A DNA stretch of 64,000 bases from contig VDFB02193867.1 in assembly GCA_007258455.2 (NCBI GenBank), positions 531,314,751-531,378,750 on the forward strand. The letters are read 5' to 3'. Source of the DNA: Sequoia sempervirens. Lineage: Eukaryota > Streptophyta > Pinopsida > Cupressales > Cupressaceae. The notes beneath the pieces were generated by a model. It was not told the origin of the DNA, searched no databases, and saw nothing but the letters and a program-made list of their open reading frames with translations. Shown here in pieces: positions 1 through 12,147 of this stretch. Numbering within the stretch: the first letter of the stretch is position 1; every line of letters begins with the position of its first letter. The translations under genes were made by a program, and so were the position numbers.

Positions 1-2780
1 CTTGAAATCATAGAATCAGCTTAGATAAAAAGGTTTCTTAGAGATAAGTGTGGATCAACCTATTTAGTTCATTAATATAAAATTTATCACTGATGATGTT
101 ACTACTTATTTAAGCACACTTTAATATATAAATTTATGGGCTTTAGAATATATTTTCACTTCTTGGAAGCTTGAGATCAATGGACTTGGAAACTCAAACA
201 TGATATGAGGATTATTCTAGCTAAGAATGGTTATTTCTTTATAGTGTTTACAAGTATAGTGGATTGTAATACAATCTTTGAGGGTGGTCCATATTTTCAC
301 AACCAAGAAATTTTATTCATTGAAAATATTGACATGTGTTCTTTGATCTAGTGGAGGATTTCCCTTCAAAAATTCTCATCAAGATCTACCTCCTTTATTT
401 TCACATGGAATTTTAGAGGCCAAATATTATATAATCCATATCAACTATTCTCAAGAAACCCTTGGGCATGTATCAGCATATGTTGGAAAGAAAGGTAAAA
501 AATTGTGCTTGTATTTGTATAAAAATTTATTTGAGTAATTTGTTAATAATTATTTAGATATTAGATTAGGAAACTTGCACTTGCTCCAAAAATATATTAT
601 GAGGCTCTTCCTTTTATATGTCATGCTTCTCATGACTATGGGAAGTTGTGGGAGCACCTCAGTTCTCTCCCTATTCTTCTATATCTAAATTCAAGGAAAA
701 AGAGAAAGTTCCAACCTATGCAAAAGAACTAGATTAAAATGGGTTTATCCCTATGAAATCTTGGAATAAGGGGAATAGTATGATCTATCAAAGAAAGGAC
801 CTTCCCAAAGGAAACTTTAATAAAAAAATTGATGTCCTTGAAATTTTTGAAGAACTAAAGCTAAAATAGCATGAAAAGATCCATGTTGAACAAAACATAG
901 ATCTTCTTGGCTCTAGTATCTTACACAACCCAATGAAAATCAATTATTCAATAGAGATAAAATTACTATCTAATAAGGGTTTATCCCTCTTTCATTCATC
1001 TTGATAAATATTTTTGGTAGTAGGAAGTTGATATTATCAAGTCTACGTTAATTTTCGCTTCTTCCACTTTAATAGAGCATCCTATGGAAGATCTTATTGA
1101 TAGTGTCATTACAAATTATCCTCAATTTTTAGGAGGAAATTATGATGGTAAGAAGAAATTTCAACCTCTATTAGATCTTCAATAGAAAAATATCAAGAAA
1201 GGGGCTTTAGATAAGATTTCTAAGGTAGGGAGAAAAATAGATTAAGGTGAAGATGATAGGGGAATCACTTGTGGAATCTAGTGTCACTTGGAAATTAGAT
1301 TCTTGCTTTGACACTCCCCAAAAATGATAAGGGATTTCTTGGAATTTGAGGAGTTTGAGTAGCACCCCTTTTCAAAAGAATTATTGTGATCTTATAATGG
1401 ATCAGCATCATCTTTTTAAAGAAACTAAAATATTTGTGGAGGAAATGGGTTTCATCTCTTCTAACATGTGGAGAGGTATTCCATGCCAATGTATTTGGGT
1501 GCCAAATATTTTTTTGGAGGGTTTGCTTGCTTATGGGGCCCTTGTAGGTTCACTCCTTTTTGGATAGTGAGAAAATATTCTATACTAACAGTGGCTTCTT
1601 TCTTTGATTCTAGTAGTTTCATTCTCCTCTCTAATGTTTTTTCTCCTACTAGTTTTCAAAGAAAGGTCCTACTTTGGTTCCATTTTAGGTTTTTCATTCT
1701 TTAGCTCCTTTTTTTCCTTGGATCTTAGCTGGTGATTTTAATTCTATTCTTAGTTTTGATGAGAAACTCAATGTTTCTAATTGACAATCCCAACTTCTAC
1801 TTTGTTGAGAGATAATATGTCTTTTCTAAATCTAGTGGATGTTAAACCAAGAAATCATTTTTTTACAAGTGAAATGATAGAAGATGTGAGGTTTCCTCTA
1901 TTTTAAAATAAATTAGAAAGTTTTTAGTCTCTAACTATTAGATTGGTTACAATTGAGCATCTTATTCTAATATTTTAGGGTTGAAAGGGTCAAACAATTA
2001 GCCTATCAAATTTTCTTCACCTTTTTCTCTATTTCAATTTTTAACTTATCTAGCTCAAGGATCTTGATATTCATGAGTTCATGGATACATTGTGCATGGA
2101 AGGAAACCATTCATTTGGAACCACTATGTGTTTTTTCTTCAAGAGACTTCAATTTGTTAAGTTTAAGCTTAAGCAATGTAATAGAAAGGCTCAAATTCAA
2201 GACAAGTTAGATAGCATCACTTTCAAAATTAAGGATTTTGGAAATAATGAATGGGAGATTTTTGAGGAGATATTTTGGAGAAAAAATTAAGAATTGACTG
2301 GATTTAAGAAGAGAATAAGAAAAAAAAATCCATGATTATATCAAATAAAAGAGAAGTGGAAATTTTCTATCTCTCATTTTAGATCAAGGAGACCAAGTTC
2401 CCTCTTTCCAAGACATTTCTAAGGATTTTTTCTTGATTTTTTTCTCTTTGTTCATGGAAAGGATTCCTATGGCTTTGGAGGATGAGCAACTCATTTTTTA
2501 CTGCATTCCCCTGTTACTTTATGTGGATATGAAAAATATTCTCATGGGACCAATCACTATTGAAGAGCTTGAGATGATTTTTTTTTAGGTGAAGAAAATT
2601 AAATCCCCTAGTCCTAATTGTTTGAGAGCTATTTTAGGAATCCAGAGCCCATAAGTGGATTCTTAAAGCTACCAATTCTACCTTTGTGGCCTTAATCCCC
2701 AGAATATAGGGGACTAATTATTTTCATTTACTTTCTCCTTACTCTCTATAATGTGACTTACAAGATACTTGTTGATCCAG
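1..2780 (+). mobile_element. Decayed L1-type LINE, 5' two-thirds
   Basis: Broken reading frames follow the order of a plant L1 LINE. At about 130-560 a DUF4283-like stretch reads VFTSIVDCNTIFEGGPYFHN, and at about 590-660 there is YEALPFICHASHDYGKLWEHL-type sequence. At 1340-1790 lies an endonuclease-like segment (EEMGFISSNMWRGIPC, then the catalytic-type motif ILAGDFNSILSFDEK at about 1725-1770). At 2570-2620 KKIKSPSPN resembles the KSPGPDG block ahead of the reverse transcriptase, and at 2670-2770 STFVALIPR and NVTYKIL match the first RT block. Frameshifts and stops are frequent, so it is dead. The RT core, C-terminus and poly(A) tail are absent, so the 3' part was lost or replaced. The exact 5' end lies outside or at the window edge. 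Confidence 0.75.
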
Positions 2781-3990
2781 TCCTAATGACATGTGTAACT
2801 CAAGTAGAATGAAGATCAATCTACTTCCCTTAAAAATAAATTTGATCTAGGGAAACAATCAACTCCAAGGTCCTATATGCCAAGTCATAATAATGTTCAA
2901 GTAGCATATCAGTCTATGTGATTTTTATATTCAAGGGGCATGTCATAGTAAAATATCAAACTTGATAATTCATGCATCTAGGTGGTTAAATCTACTAGGA
3001 TAGTTGAAAAATCTTTCCAAATACTAAATAAAATAATTCTAACATAATCCTTATATATCAAATTGTTAAAAAAAATTGAAAGATGTTATAGTTTTGTTGG
3101 TTGATAGATTTTGGTCTTTTGAAAGATTGATTTAGTTTGAATCTATATTTCCCAAAAGAAAGACTAATTGACAATCAATAGTTGGAGAGATAATAATTTC
3201 ATTGGTGATCTTCCTCTGAATTTTAATTGAGGTATAGCTCCCTCATAAGATATAATTTTGATTTTTTAATTTTAAAGAAAATGGGTATACTTTTGACCAA
3301 AAAGTAGGAAAGGTAGACTAAAAATTGATCATAACCATGATGCAAATGCGATTGAAAATGACTTTTAGAACATTAACTAAAACTAAAAATATGTATATGT
3401 CACCAATATCACAACTCAAATATTGGATTGCTAGTAACAAATAATTGACTCAACACGCTGCAATTTCATCATTTAACTAAACAACAATGAATGAAACACC
3501 TAAGAACATGACATCCACAAAAAGAAGTAGAATTCTAGCACTTATCAAAGGTTAAAGACTCATTCATAAATACTAAGTATTGCATTCAAATTCATTGCTC
3601 AAAGATAAAGAACTTCATAAAACAAATAAAACTGCAAGACTTGATCCTTCTTTTCAATCGATTCTCACTCTTGCATCAAAGTAAATAGGGATAAAAAAAT
3701 TAAACCCTTCAAATGTCTTCCAAATGCATATTTATAATTTCACATCGTAATGGTCTCTGAATTCTTGAAAACTAAATCTTGGGGAAATTATAACCACTAA
3801 TTTTTTGAATGAGCATTTTGTAGATGATTAATTGTTTTTTCTTAACCAAACCAAACATTCATTTATGGCTATTTTAAGGAAGGTTATGATTACATCACAT
3901 ATATTGATTTATTTAGACAAGTGAATGCATCATAGATCCTCATAGACAAGACCCATATCCTCCAACTCATGTGAATAATCTGTAATTTTA
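2781..3990. other. AT-rich intergenic DNA, nothing recognised
   Basis: No reading frame, RNA gene or clear repeat boundary is visible. The stretch is AT-rich with short A and T runs. It may hold old transposon remains too diverged to read by eye. Confidence 0.5.
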
Positions 3991-3994
3991 TAGT

Positions 3995-4745
3995 TTGGCA
4001 TTTAATGACATATTCATGAGAGATTACACTCATATTGATGGTTTAAATGAGAGGATTTTATCCAACGTTGTAGCTCACATAACTAACATAACATCACATA
4101 CTACTGAGTTTATTAAAATCAAGACAACTTGGAATTCCCTTGTGTTATTAATTGCTATTGAATGCACTCTTTCAGCTTACCCCCTTTTCTATAAATTGAA
4201 CAGAAACACTCATTCCCTATATACCAACTTTCACTTCAAGATGTCGAGAATCTTGAGCCAATGCCACTTCCAAGAGTGGTTTCCTCTCAGTTGAAGGTGT
4301 GGAGTGTAGTGTGGTAAGGAGGTCGATAGAAGACCATCTTAGAGAGGTTTTTCTGATACACAGTGGTGTGGACGAAGGCGTAATTAGGAAGATAACAAGA
4401 GAAAACTTCCTAGCCTAGGTTCACATGCAAAACTCTACATTGTTGGATTGCTTCTTATACAATTCCATCCAAACCTCTAGCAAGTTAGAGTAGGGAGAAA
4501 AGGTTATAGAATTCCTGGTGAGGCCAAATTATTTAGCCTAGGTTGAAGTTGCTCTGGGGAATCTTAATGAATACCCTCGCATTGTCTTGGTAGGGGATGC
4601 TGTTTGTATTACCACTGCTCTAAAGAATGAACAAGAAAAGTAGTGTTTCACTATACTCTATGATGGGTTGGAGCAAAACATGATGGATACCTTTGCACAC
4701 TTTTTGGAGTTCAACGAAAAACTTCTTCTCACCAACACAAATTGA
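3995..4745 (+). pseudogene. Unidentified broken coding-like fragment
   Basis: A 99-codon frame at 3995-4294 is followed, in other frames, by a protein-like stretch at about 4550-4745 that reads LNEYPRIVLVGDAV, then KNEQEK, a stop, and LYDGLEQNMMDTFAHFLEF. The second part has the composition and even length of a real coding remnant, perhaps from a mobile element, but I do not recognise the family. Stops and frame changes show it is not functional. There is no supporting context such as LTRs or target duplications on either side. Confidence 0.2.
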
Positions 4746-7290
4746 AAGGCTTCAGGGGGTGGGATAGGGCATCCATATTCTAATTTTTTCTCCTTGTGCT
4801 TGAAATTTTTTACTAAAATTCCCCCCCATTTTTATCTAATACGAATAATATATGAATATATATACACCTTTTTGTGTTTAATATGTTTCATGAAATGTGG
4901 TGATCTTGGGGTTATTTGTTTCAATTATGTGTTTTTCTTGTCTGCTACAATGCATTTCAATTTGGGTACCACCACCTTTCTTTAAATAAATATGTGAATA
5001 AAGAGATGATAATTTAAAATAATACTAATGAATCAATGTCGAGCTTGGGTGGGTTTCTTCAAATTTTGTCGAAGTCCAATATAGTTCAAAAAATAATCCC
5101 ACTATCTGCTTTACAAACTCTGCTTAAGGCTTGGTTTGAAGTCCTTTAGGCATTTTTCTGATAGGATCCTTTAGAGAAGAGCCTTAGGAAGCAACAAAAC
5201 ACTTAGTCCTTTAGAAGATAATTTTCCATTAGAGATATGATAGGTTTCTAAAAATCTATTGGGAATAGACAAAGGTTTCAAAACCTTATGAAAGCTCTAC
5301 AATAGAATTGATTTTCACTTAACCTTTCTTCCTCTAGTCAGCATGAGCTAGGGTAATGAAAACTATTTTGAGCCTTGACACTATTTTCAAAACTTCACAA
5401 AAATCTACTTTAAAAAAAAAAAAGTTTAACCTTGAAAGTCAGGAAGAAAAAAATTTGTGGCAACTTGATTGGTACTCATTATAATTCCAGAAACCCATGA
5501 AAAGGGTGATAGCTTTAACATGGCTAAATTTGCTTAAGGGTGGATGCAATTTTGGGAAAATATGACCAAAGTTGCAGTAACAAGTTTGAAGAAATGAACA
5601 TAATGTAAGTAGCTACCAATGTAATAAGCTTTAGCCTTAACTTTGAAAGATCTAATGAAATTAAAGAAATCTATAATATAGTGATCAGTATTTCACCCTA
5701 TCCTACACACTATAGATGCAATATTATAGGGAATTTGACATAAAAATTTGAGTTAAATACATAAAACCACCATATTACATGTATAAATATTTATTATGTA
5801 TTCTATAGAAATTAGGAAGTAACAACTCAATTTCTCATATAGGTAGGTCCCCAAAATTCTCTTATCATTGGCTAAAATTAATGCATGCCATCATAGAATA
5901 TAGGTCCCATTTATTATAGATATTTAAACGGTCTACAAAGACTATAAAAGTGAGCTTTATAGCTATATTTTGGCTTCCTTGCATAACCAAAACAACAAAT
6001 ATAAAGATACCAAATAACACAAAGTAGTATAAATGAAGCTAAAGTCACAAAAATGAATGAAATAACAAAAGGATGAAGAAAGGAGTGTGAATGAATATTT
6101 TTTCATTTGAGTGCTTCAAAAACCTATAGCTCAGAGAAGAAATAAGGTTTGTAGTCCTTAGTAGCCTCCATTAAATGGTCTAGTCCTTAGTTACCTTTCA
6201 ATCTGTATTTGTATCCAATGATATATAGGAAGTAGAAAGTGTGTGTGTTCTCTATCCTAAGTGTGTCTAGAATATGAAAAATAAATTAAAATGCTATGAA
6301 TATTAATTTTAGGTATGTAAGAATAAATAAGCTAGTCTGTATGTATGTCAAATAGAAGTGAGAAATCCAAAAAAAATTCAACACTTATGAATGCAAAATG
6401 CTATTACAAAATAGAAATAAAATAAAAATTAGTGAACGAAATCACCACACCATGAATGGTTATGGAAATATAAATGAGTCACAAGCTAGACATACTCAAT
6501 AATGTAAGGATTCCAAGGAAGTGTACACTAGATAACAAAGAGCTCAAGGAACCTTTGAAAATGTTGGTAATATTGCTACTAGTAATCACATAGAATCTTG
6601 AAAACAAGAGTGTTTTCCAAGAGAGTGATGATATTGAAATATTGATTTGAGGTTTCAAAGTAAAGGTAGCATGAAAATGAAGGGGCAAGAAATTTGAATT
6701 AGCCATTGGGATTCATCCAAAGATGGTTACAAAGACTAGCCAAAGAGATAGTAGCAAAATTAGAATAAAATGGCTACTATATGACCAAAATATGGTGGGA
6801 ACTAGCACATCATGCAAACGTCCATGCATCATGATAGCATCCAAGTACAATTCACCATTTAAATTATTGACACATCAACACAACATGAGATGAATGTAAA
6901 ATTAATATATTAGTTTACATAGAAAATGAGAAATCACACAAAAACAAAAAACATAATTTGGCACCAAGGTGGGAAAAATCTAAGGCAAGTTTAAATGAAC
7001 CAAAAAACACATGAGGAGATTTAAGAAATAAAGTGAACCAAAAACATAACATGAAATTTGTAAGGGTGTATAATTTTTTACATTGCAATATATTTTTTGT
7101 TTTCCTTTGTCTCAAGTAATGTGATCACATAACTCACTAGTCTTCATCACATATAGGATAAAGTTTACTATATAGCAACCTCTTGAAATATTCCTACTTC
7201 ATAACTAATGTCACTTTTCAAACTTATATGGAGTGTGTATAGATCTTATTCTATTTAAGAGCATGCTTAGAAAGAGTCAATATTACAAAA
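4746..7290. other. AT-rich intergenic DNA, nothing recognised
   Basis: Only short open frames of under 80 codons occur, and none has a recognisable motif or family-like composition. No LTR pair, tandem array or RNA gene was seen. Confidence 0.5.
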
Positions 7291-7296
7291 TATTTT

Positions 7297-7560
7297 TCAA
7301 GGAAAAGATAATTCATGAAGATTAAAATATACTTCCATGTGGAATGCCCATTGGTCTAAATTCATAGCACTAATCCCACCATCATAGATTTTCACATCAA
7401 TTTTTACCTCTATCTTAAAAAACCTTCTCTTTGAGGACTCATATTGCTCCATCTCCCTTATTTCATGGTCTTCCTCTTCCATGTTCTCTTTTGAAATTCT
7501 TAAACTAGAGATTAGGACCAGCATCATGTTTTTCAATTGGTCCATCTACTTCTTGATGCT
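7297..7560 (-). pseudogene. Possible Ty3/gypsy gag remnant
   Basis: Read on the - strand, an 82-codon frame ends with VKIDVKIYDGGISAMNLDQW and then FHMEVYFNLHEL. That pattern (F/Y-D-G, about ten residues, W, about six, E-x-YF) resembles the start of the Retrotrans_gag domain in plant Ty3/gypsy elements. A Glu-rich segment precedes it, as in some gag N-termini. The frame stops directly after the motif and no pol domain follows downstream, so it would be a small isolated piece. A chance match is possible. Confidence 0.35.
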
Positions 7561-9159
7561 AAGAATTTATGCAACATCATCTTCAAGTTTTTACAAAATC
7601 ACTTTTCCATCATCTTCTCGTCATTCTTGCACCACTTAATTGTTCTACCATTCCAAATTTTTTCTCTAAGATAGAAAATTGTTCTTTTCTCTATATTATG
7701 GATGACAAAGGATACTCCTAGTGTTGCCTTAGAAATAGATACTCAAAGAAAATACTATTTGAACCCTAAAATACACAATAAAAACCACCTTCAGTGGTTA
7801 TCAAAATAAAATATTAGTAGAGCATATCAACAAATAATGCATATGATCTCAAGTTAATAATTAGAAAAAATTTGAGAAACATAGACAACAAAATTGAAAT
7901 AAAACCTTAGATAAAGTATTGATTAGGTGGAAAAATATAGCTTTAGAGAATAAAAGCTCCCAAAAAATAATTAATTACAAATGTCATATTACCTCTACAA
8001 AATCCATGAGATTACACAACAAGCTTGAAGATCGTAACACACATATAACAACACCTCATTATGAATAGACTTGTAAACACATTTTCAATGACAAAAAATG
8101 AAAGCCAACCCCACTCAAGTCATGGGAAAGCAATATTTAACCTCCCTTGATCTCCCATCCTCCAAAAATTGAGATACCAATTGATGAATAGGAAGATCAA
8201 ATATCAAAAAATATTTGCATTCCATAGCCTATTTCCACAATGGTCAATTCACTAATTTTTCCAAAAGGAAATCAATATAATGGTTACAAATTCATCATAC
8301 AAAAAGTGACAATTTAATTTAAAAAATTAAAAAAAGAAAAATTGTGGATTATTTTGAGATTTGCATCTTTTCAAGAATACTAGATCAAAGGTCTACATAT
8401 TTTGTGGTGTAACCCACCAAGTTTCAAACTCCATCTCCTAGCTCTAATAGGCATGAAACATCATGACCCTAATGGTCCAATTTGTCAAACCTAACTTTTT
8501 GGATCATCAAACCCTAAGGCAAAACCCTAGGCCATGTAAGATCAAACTAGTTTACTAGTTTATGTATAGAAATAAAGCCATCCTACAATATCTAGGATAA
8601 ATAAGTAAGTAAAGCACTTCATTTAGAAATGAACCTATACAATATGAGCTAAGCCAAAAGAAAATAAACATGCTCATAAATAAGTACTAAAATTAACAAA
8701 GAATATTAGTGTACTTAGCTTTAGGACTTGATGAAGAATATTTTGTTGCAAATGTTATTTTATGTTTCACTTCAATGATCAATTCTTAGATCTACATTAG
8801 GTGAGCCCTGATAGAATATAAAATAATCATTCTCCATTTTAGATCAATATTGTAACTATGAATATAATCCTTACAAATACAAAATTGAACTTTTCTTGTA
8901 GATTTTACCTTTATGTGTAGCTTTGGATGAGTTGTGTAAAATCCTTAGAATTATGTTTTTATCATATATAAATATGATAGAACTAATAAGCACTCTTAAA
9001 GTTTTTTTTGCTTGGTACATGAGGTAAATCTCTCCTCTCTTTTTACTTTAGTCAAACCCTTGGATCAATTTAGTTCTTTTGTACAAGTTGGAAGATAGGC
9101 CAAGAAAAATGTAGATGCCTTGCAATTCCTTATCAATGTAGTTGTTAATGCTATGTTCT
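7561..9159. other. AT-rich intergenic DNA, nothing recognised
   Basis: No coding frame or RNA gene is visible. The stretch runs up to the 5' LTR of the outer Tat-like element. The five bases before that LTR (GTTCT at 9155-9159) find no matching duplicate after the 3' LTR. Confidence 0.5.
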
Positions 9160-9234
9160 TGTAGATACCTAAAATTGTCTTAACTTATGAACTAGCATTT
9201 TAACACTAATATTTGTCTTTCCCTAGCGATTAAA

Positions 9235-9840
9235 TAATGTTCAATTATTTAATTAATGTCTAAAATCATAGTTCCACTATTAATTAAATGACTTGATGTT
9301 ATTTAATTAATTCATTTCAATTAATCTTCATGATTAAATAAATAAATCCTATTTATTTAATTATATCTTAATTCAATTAATCTTCTTGATTAAATAAATA
9401 AATCATATTGATTTAATTATATCTTAATTCTTTAATCTTCTTGATTAGTTAAATTAATCTTATTTATTTAATTATATATTTAATTATTTATCATTCACTC
9501 TTCTTCTATAATTAAATAATTGTTTCAATTATTTAATTATTCATTAGCTTTTTCTTCTATTGTTAAGTAATTATCTTTAATTATTTAATTATCCTAATTC
9601 CCTTCAAAATATCTTGACTTAACTTATCTAAGAATTATTTAATTGACATTTTTCATCATGCATAAATTAAATAATTATGTTGAATTATTTAATTACAATA
9701 ATTCCCTTCAAAATATCTTGACTTAACTTATCTAATACATCATCCATTAATAAATAAATTGTATTTATTAATTAAATCTTATCTTGCATGTTCCTCTAAC
9801 AATTAATTAATTATTTAATTAATTATCCCCTCATGCATTA
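9235..9840. repeat. Array of imperfect AT-rich hairpin units in the LTR U3
   Basis: Units of roughly 50-75 bases recur with the core TTCTTGATTAAATAAATAAA followed by TATTTATTTAATTATAT. Each unit can fold back on itself (ATTAAATAAAT against ATTTATTTAAT). The same array appears at about 61345-61810 in the partner LTR. Because it is inside both LTRs, it belongs to the element and is not a separate insertion. Confidence 0.7.
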
Positions 9841-10161
9841 TTCCCTCAAAATTAACAACCACTTTCTTCTAGTTGACAGAGTAACCAATGTTAGTTGACT
9901 TCAAACAATCTATTTAGTTAACTATTCAATTTATTCTCTTCACTCCCACTCTCTCCCAGTCAATTGAGATTGACTAACCACTCTTTTAATCAATCATTGG
10001 AGTTAGCTATTCAATCAATATCTCCAACAACCAGTTAACTAAAATCTTGTCGCCAGTTGCAAGCAGCTAACTCTTTAATCTATTTCCTCTCAACGGTTCT
10101 CAACCATTGATCGTGATCTTTCATTGTTGAATCTTGATCGTTCATTGGAAACTTGAAAATC

Positions 10162-10168
10162 TATAAAA
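10162..10168 (+). promoter_or_regulatory. TATA box of level 1 5' LTR
   Basis: TATAAAA follows GAAAATC. The same box, preceded by the same bases, is present in the 3' LTR at 62154-62160. It would set the start of the genomic RNA and hence the U3/R border. Confidence 0.6.
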
Positions 10169-10489
10169 CAACCTTCTTCTCAAAAACATATCAGAGAATC
10201 TAGAGAATTTGTGGAGAGGTTATGTAAAAATAGCCATTGAAGCATGTTTAGCACACTTACATCTTTGATCACCATTAACACACCATTTGAAGCTTTTGCA
10301 ACAACAATGGAGGCTCTGTATTGATCCAACACAATCCGACATCCATATGAATACACTTCGACATGGGATGGTAACATTGTAATGCTTCAATCCAGTTTAT
10401 GTTCTCATTATGATTGCATTACTTGATTGAACTCATTGTTTTATAATTTCATTTTGTGAGTATGGTTGGAATTTGATCTTGCTTTGATC

Positions 10490-10704
10490 TCTTTCATTTT
10501 GGTGCATTTAAAATTGAGCTATCAACTTTCACACTTCATTTGGTGTACTTAAAATTGATTCCACATTTCATTTTGGTGTACCTAAAAAGAACCTAGAAAT
10601 CTTAAACTTCATTTTAGTGCATTTAAAATTGAACAATCAACTTTCACACTTCATTTGGTGTACTTCAAATTTATTTCACATTTCATTTTGGTGTACCTAA
10701 AAAG
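10490..10704 (+). repeat. Six-copy PBS-like repeat after the 5' LTR
   Basis: The motif TTCATTTTGGTGYAYYTAAAA occurs six times in about 210 bases, arranged as two higher-order units of three. The first copy overlaps the LTR end, and TGGTGCATTTAAAATTG sits where a primer binding site should be. The array is not seen after the 3' LTR. The copia insertion begins at the end of the sixth copy. Confidence 0.65.
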
Positions 10705-12144
10705 TGTTGAAATGCATAGGACAACTAAGAGGGGGGTTGAATCAGTTGTCACCAATAACATCCACAAAACTCAAACAATTATTAACTCCACATTCACTTT
10801 AATATATTATAAAGTATAAGCATGAAGTGTAGATAACATAAAGCAATATCAACATAAGAAATACTAGATTTACGTGGAAAACCAAATAAGGGAAAAACCA
10901 TGGTGAGGATTAACTCACAATATAAGAGTAATTGCAAAACCGATTACAAGAGGCTCACTGCCAAAGGGCTCACTACCCAAAATAGGACTCATTATCTGGA
11001 TAGGACTCACTATCCAACAGGGATGCTCACTTCCTACAGATACAAAAAGATAGAAAGAAGAATGTTACACAAAGAAAACTATCTCAATACAATAGAAGAT
11101 CCACCACAACAACATCCACACATCCACAACCTTGATCAGAGAATTGTAGACACCATCAACTCACTACTTTAAGGAGTCTAACACATTAAAGTATTTTTGC
11201 CTCAATTCACTTTCGCACACACTTGTTGTGTACAAACCTTAACATCTTTCCTTGTATTTATACCATCTTCAACCTTAAAAACTTTCTCCAAGGTTAGTTA
11301 CACACGCTTCAATTTACAAATTCAAATTAGGTCAGAAACTCAACATTCCCACGGTGGAAGAGAATGAGGACAAACCAAACCAACACTTGACTAAGACCCA
11401 AAATAACATCTCGGATCAATTGCATGCTTCCTCAATTTATAATTATCCTTCGCATGATGTGTAGACACCAGGTCAACCAAACCTAATGAAAACACAAATG
11501 AACTTTGAAGTACAAGCTTCCACAACAAGAAGATAACAAGCAGACCACATAAGATACTTCATCATACATTGGACCACATCTTGGATGTTTTCAAAATCAT
11601 CCACAACTAAAGCACAAACCTTCATACACATAACACTTTCCATCAATCCATCTGGATTGTATAGATACACACAGTAACTCTGAAACTAGTCTTGTGGGGC
11701 ACCAAACCATGAACTCCTTTGACAAAACATAGATAACACCATTACAAGCCTTCTTCCAAATCCACAAGACTAGAAAAAAACCAGTGGAGGACTGCGAAGA
11801 AGATACATTTCTCCCAGTCCATAGACAAACAACTCTGTCAGACCAATTCACAAACCAGTGAACACAAATTTCACTCTTCATCAAACCAAAAGCTATAATC
11901 CAGGATATATCACCCAAGGATTCCCATAAATAGCACTTCATATATGTACAAACATAGGATCAACACAGAAGAAATGTGGAGCACATGTCAGAGCACATTC
12001 TAAACACACACACTTTTTTCTTCACTATTCATTAATTTTCTAAAAATCACTTGGTAACTCATCATATTATCACACCTGCAACACCATAAAGATAGATCCA
12101 TGTAATCACAACATCTCAACAGTATCTCAACTATACATGCACAT
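10705..12144 (-). repeat. Copia 3' LTR, distal part (R-U5 and most of U3)
   Basis: In + coordinates it begins TGTTGAAATGC and matches 48050-48850 over its first 800 bases. The next 640 bases have no partner there, because the other LTR is truncated. The LTR resumes at 43609 after the Athila-like insertion; the two pieces together make about 1.55 kb. Confidence 0.85.
11255..11262 (-). promoter_or_regulatory. TATA box of copia 3' LTR
   Basis: TATAAATA on the - strand. The matching place in the other LTR (about 48600) reads TATACATA, so the upstream promoter has drifted from consensus. Confidence 0.5.
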
Positions 12145-12147
12145 AAA

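Larger units (their letters stand above)
9160..10496 (+). repeat. 5' LTR of level 1 Tat-like element
   Basis: It starts TGTAGATACCTAAAATTG and ends near CTCTTTCA. It matches 61276-62467; in the first 60 bases I count 7 differences. Its 5' half (U3) is a dense run of TTAATTAAAT-type palindromes. A TATA box lies at 10162-10168, about 335 bases from the end, which gives U3 about 1.0 kb long and R-U5 about 0.3 kb. Confidence 0.88.

Noticed and set aside
9235..9840. A MITE or microsatellite cluster in AT-rich DNA.
   Set aside because: The same array occurs at the same place in the partner LTR, so it is part of the LTR.
10900..11172. Small frame of about 90 codons, with a similar one at 48248-48511.
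   Set aside because: Both lie at matching places in the copia LTR pair. No start context, motif or domain supports translation.
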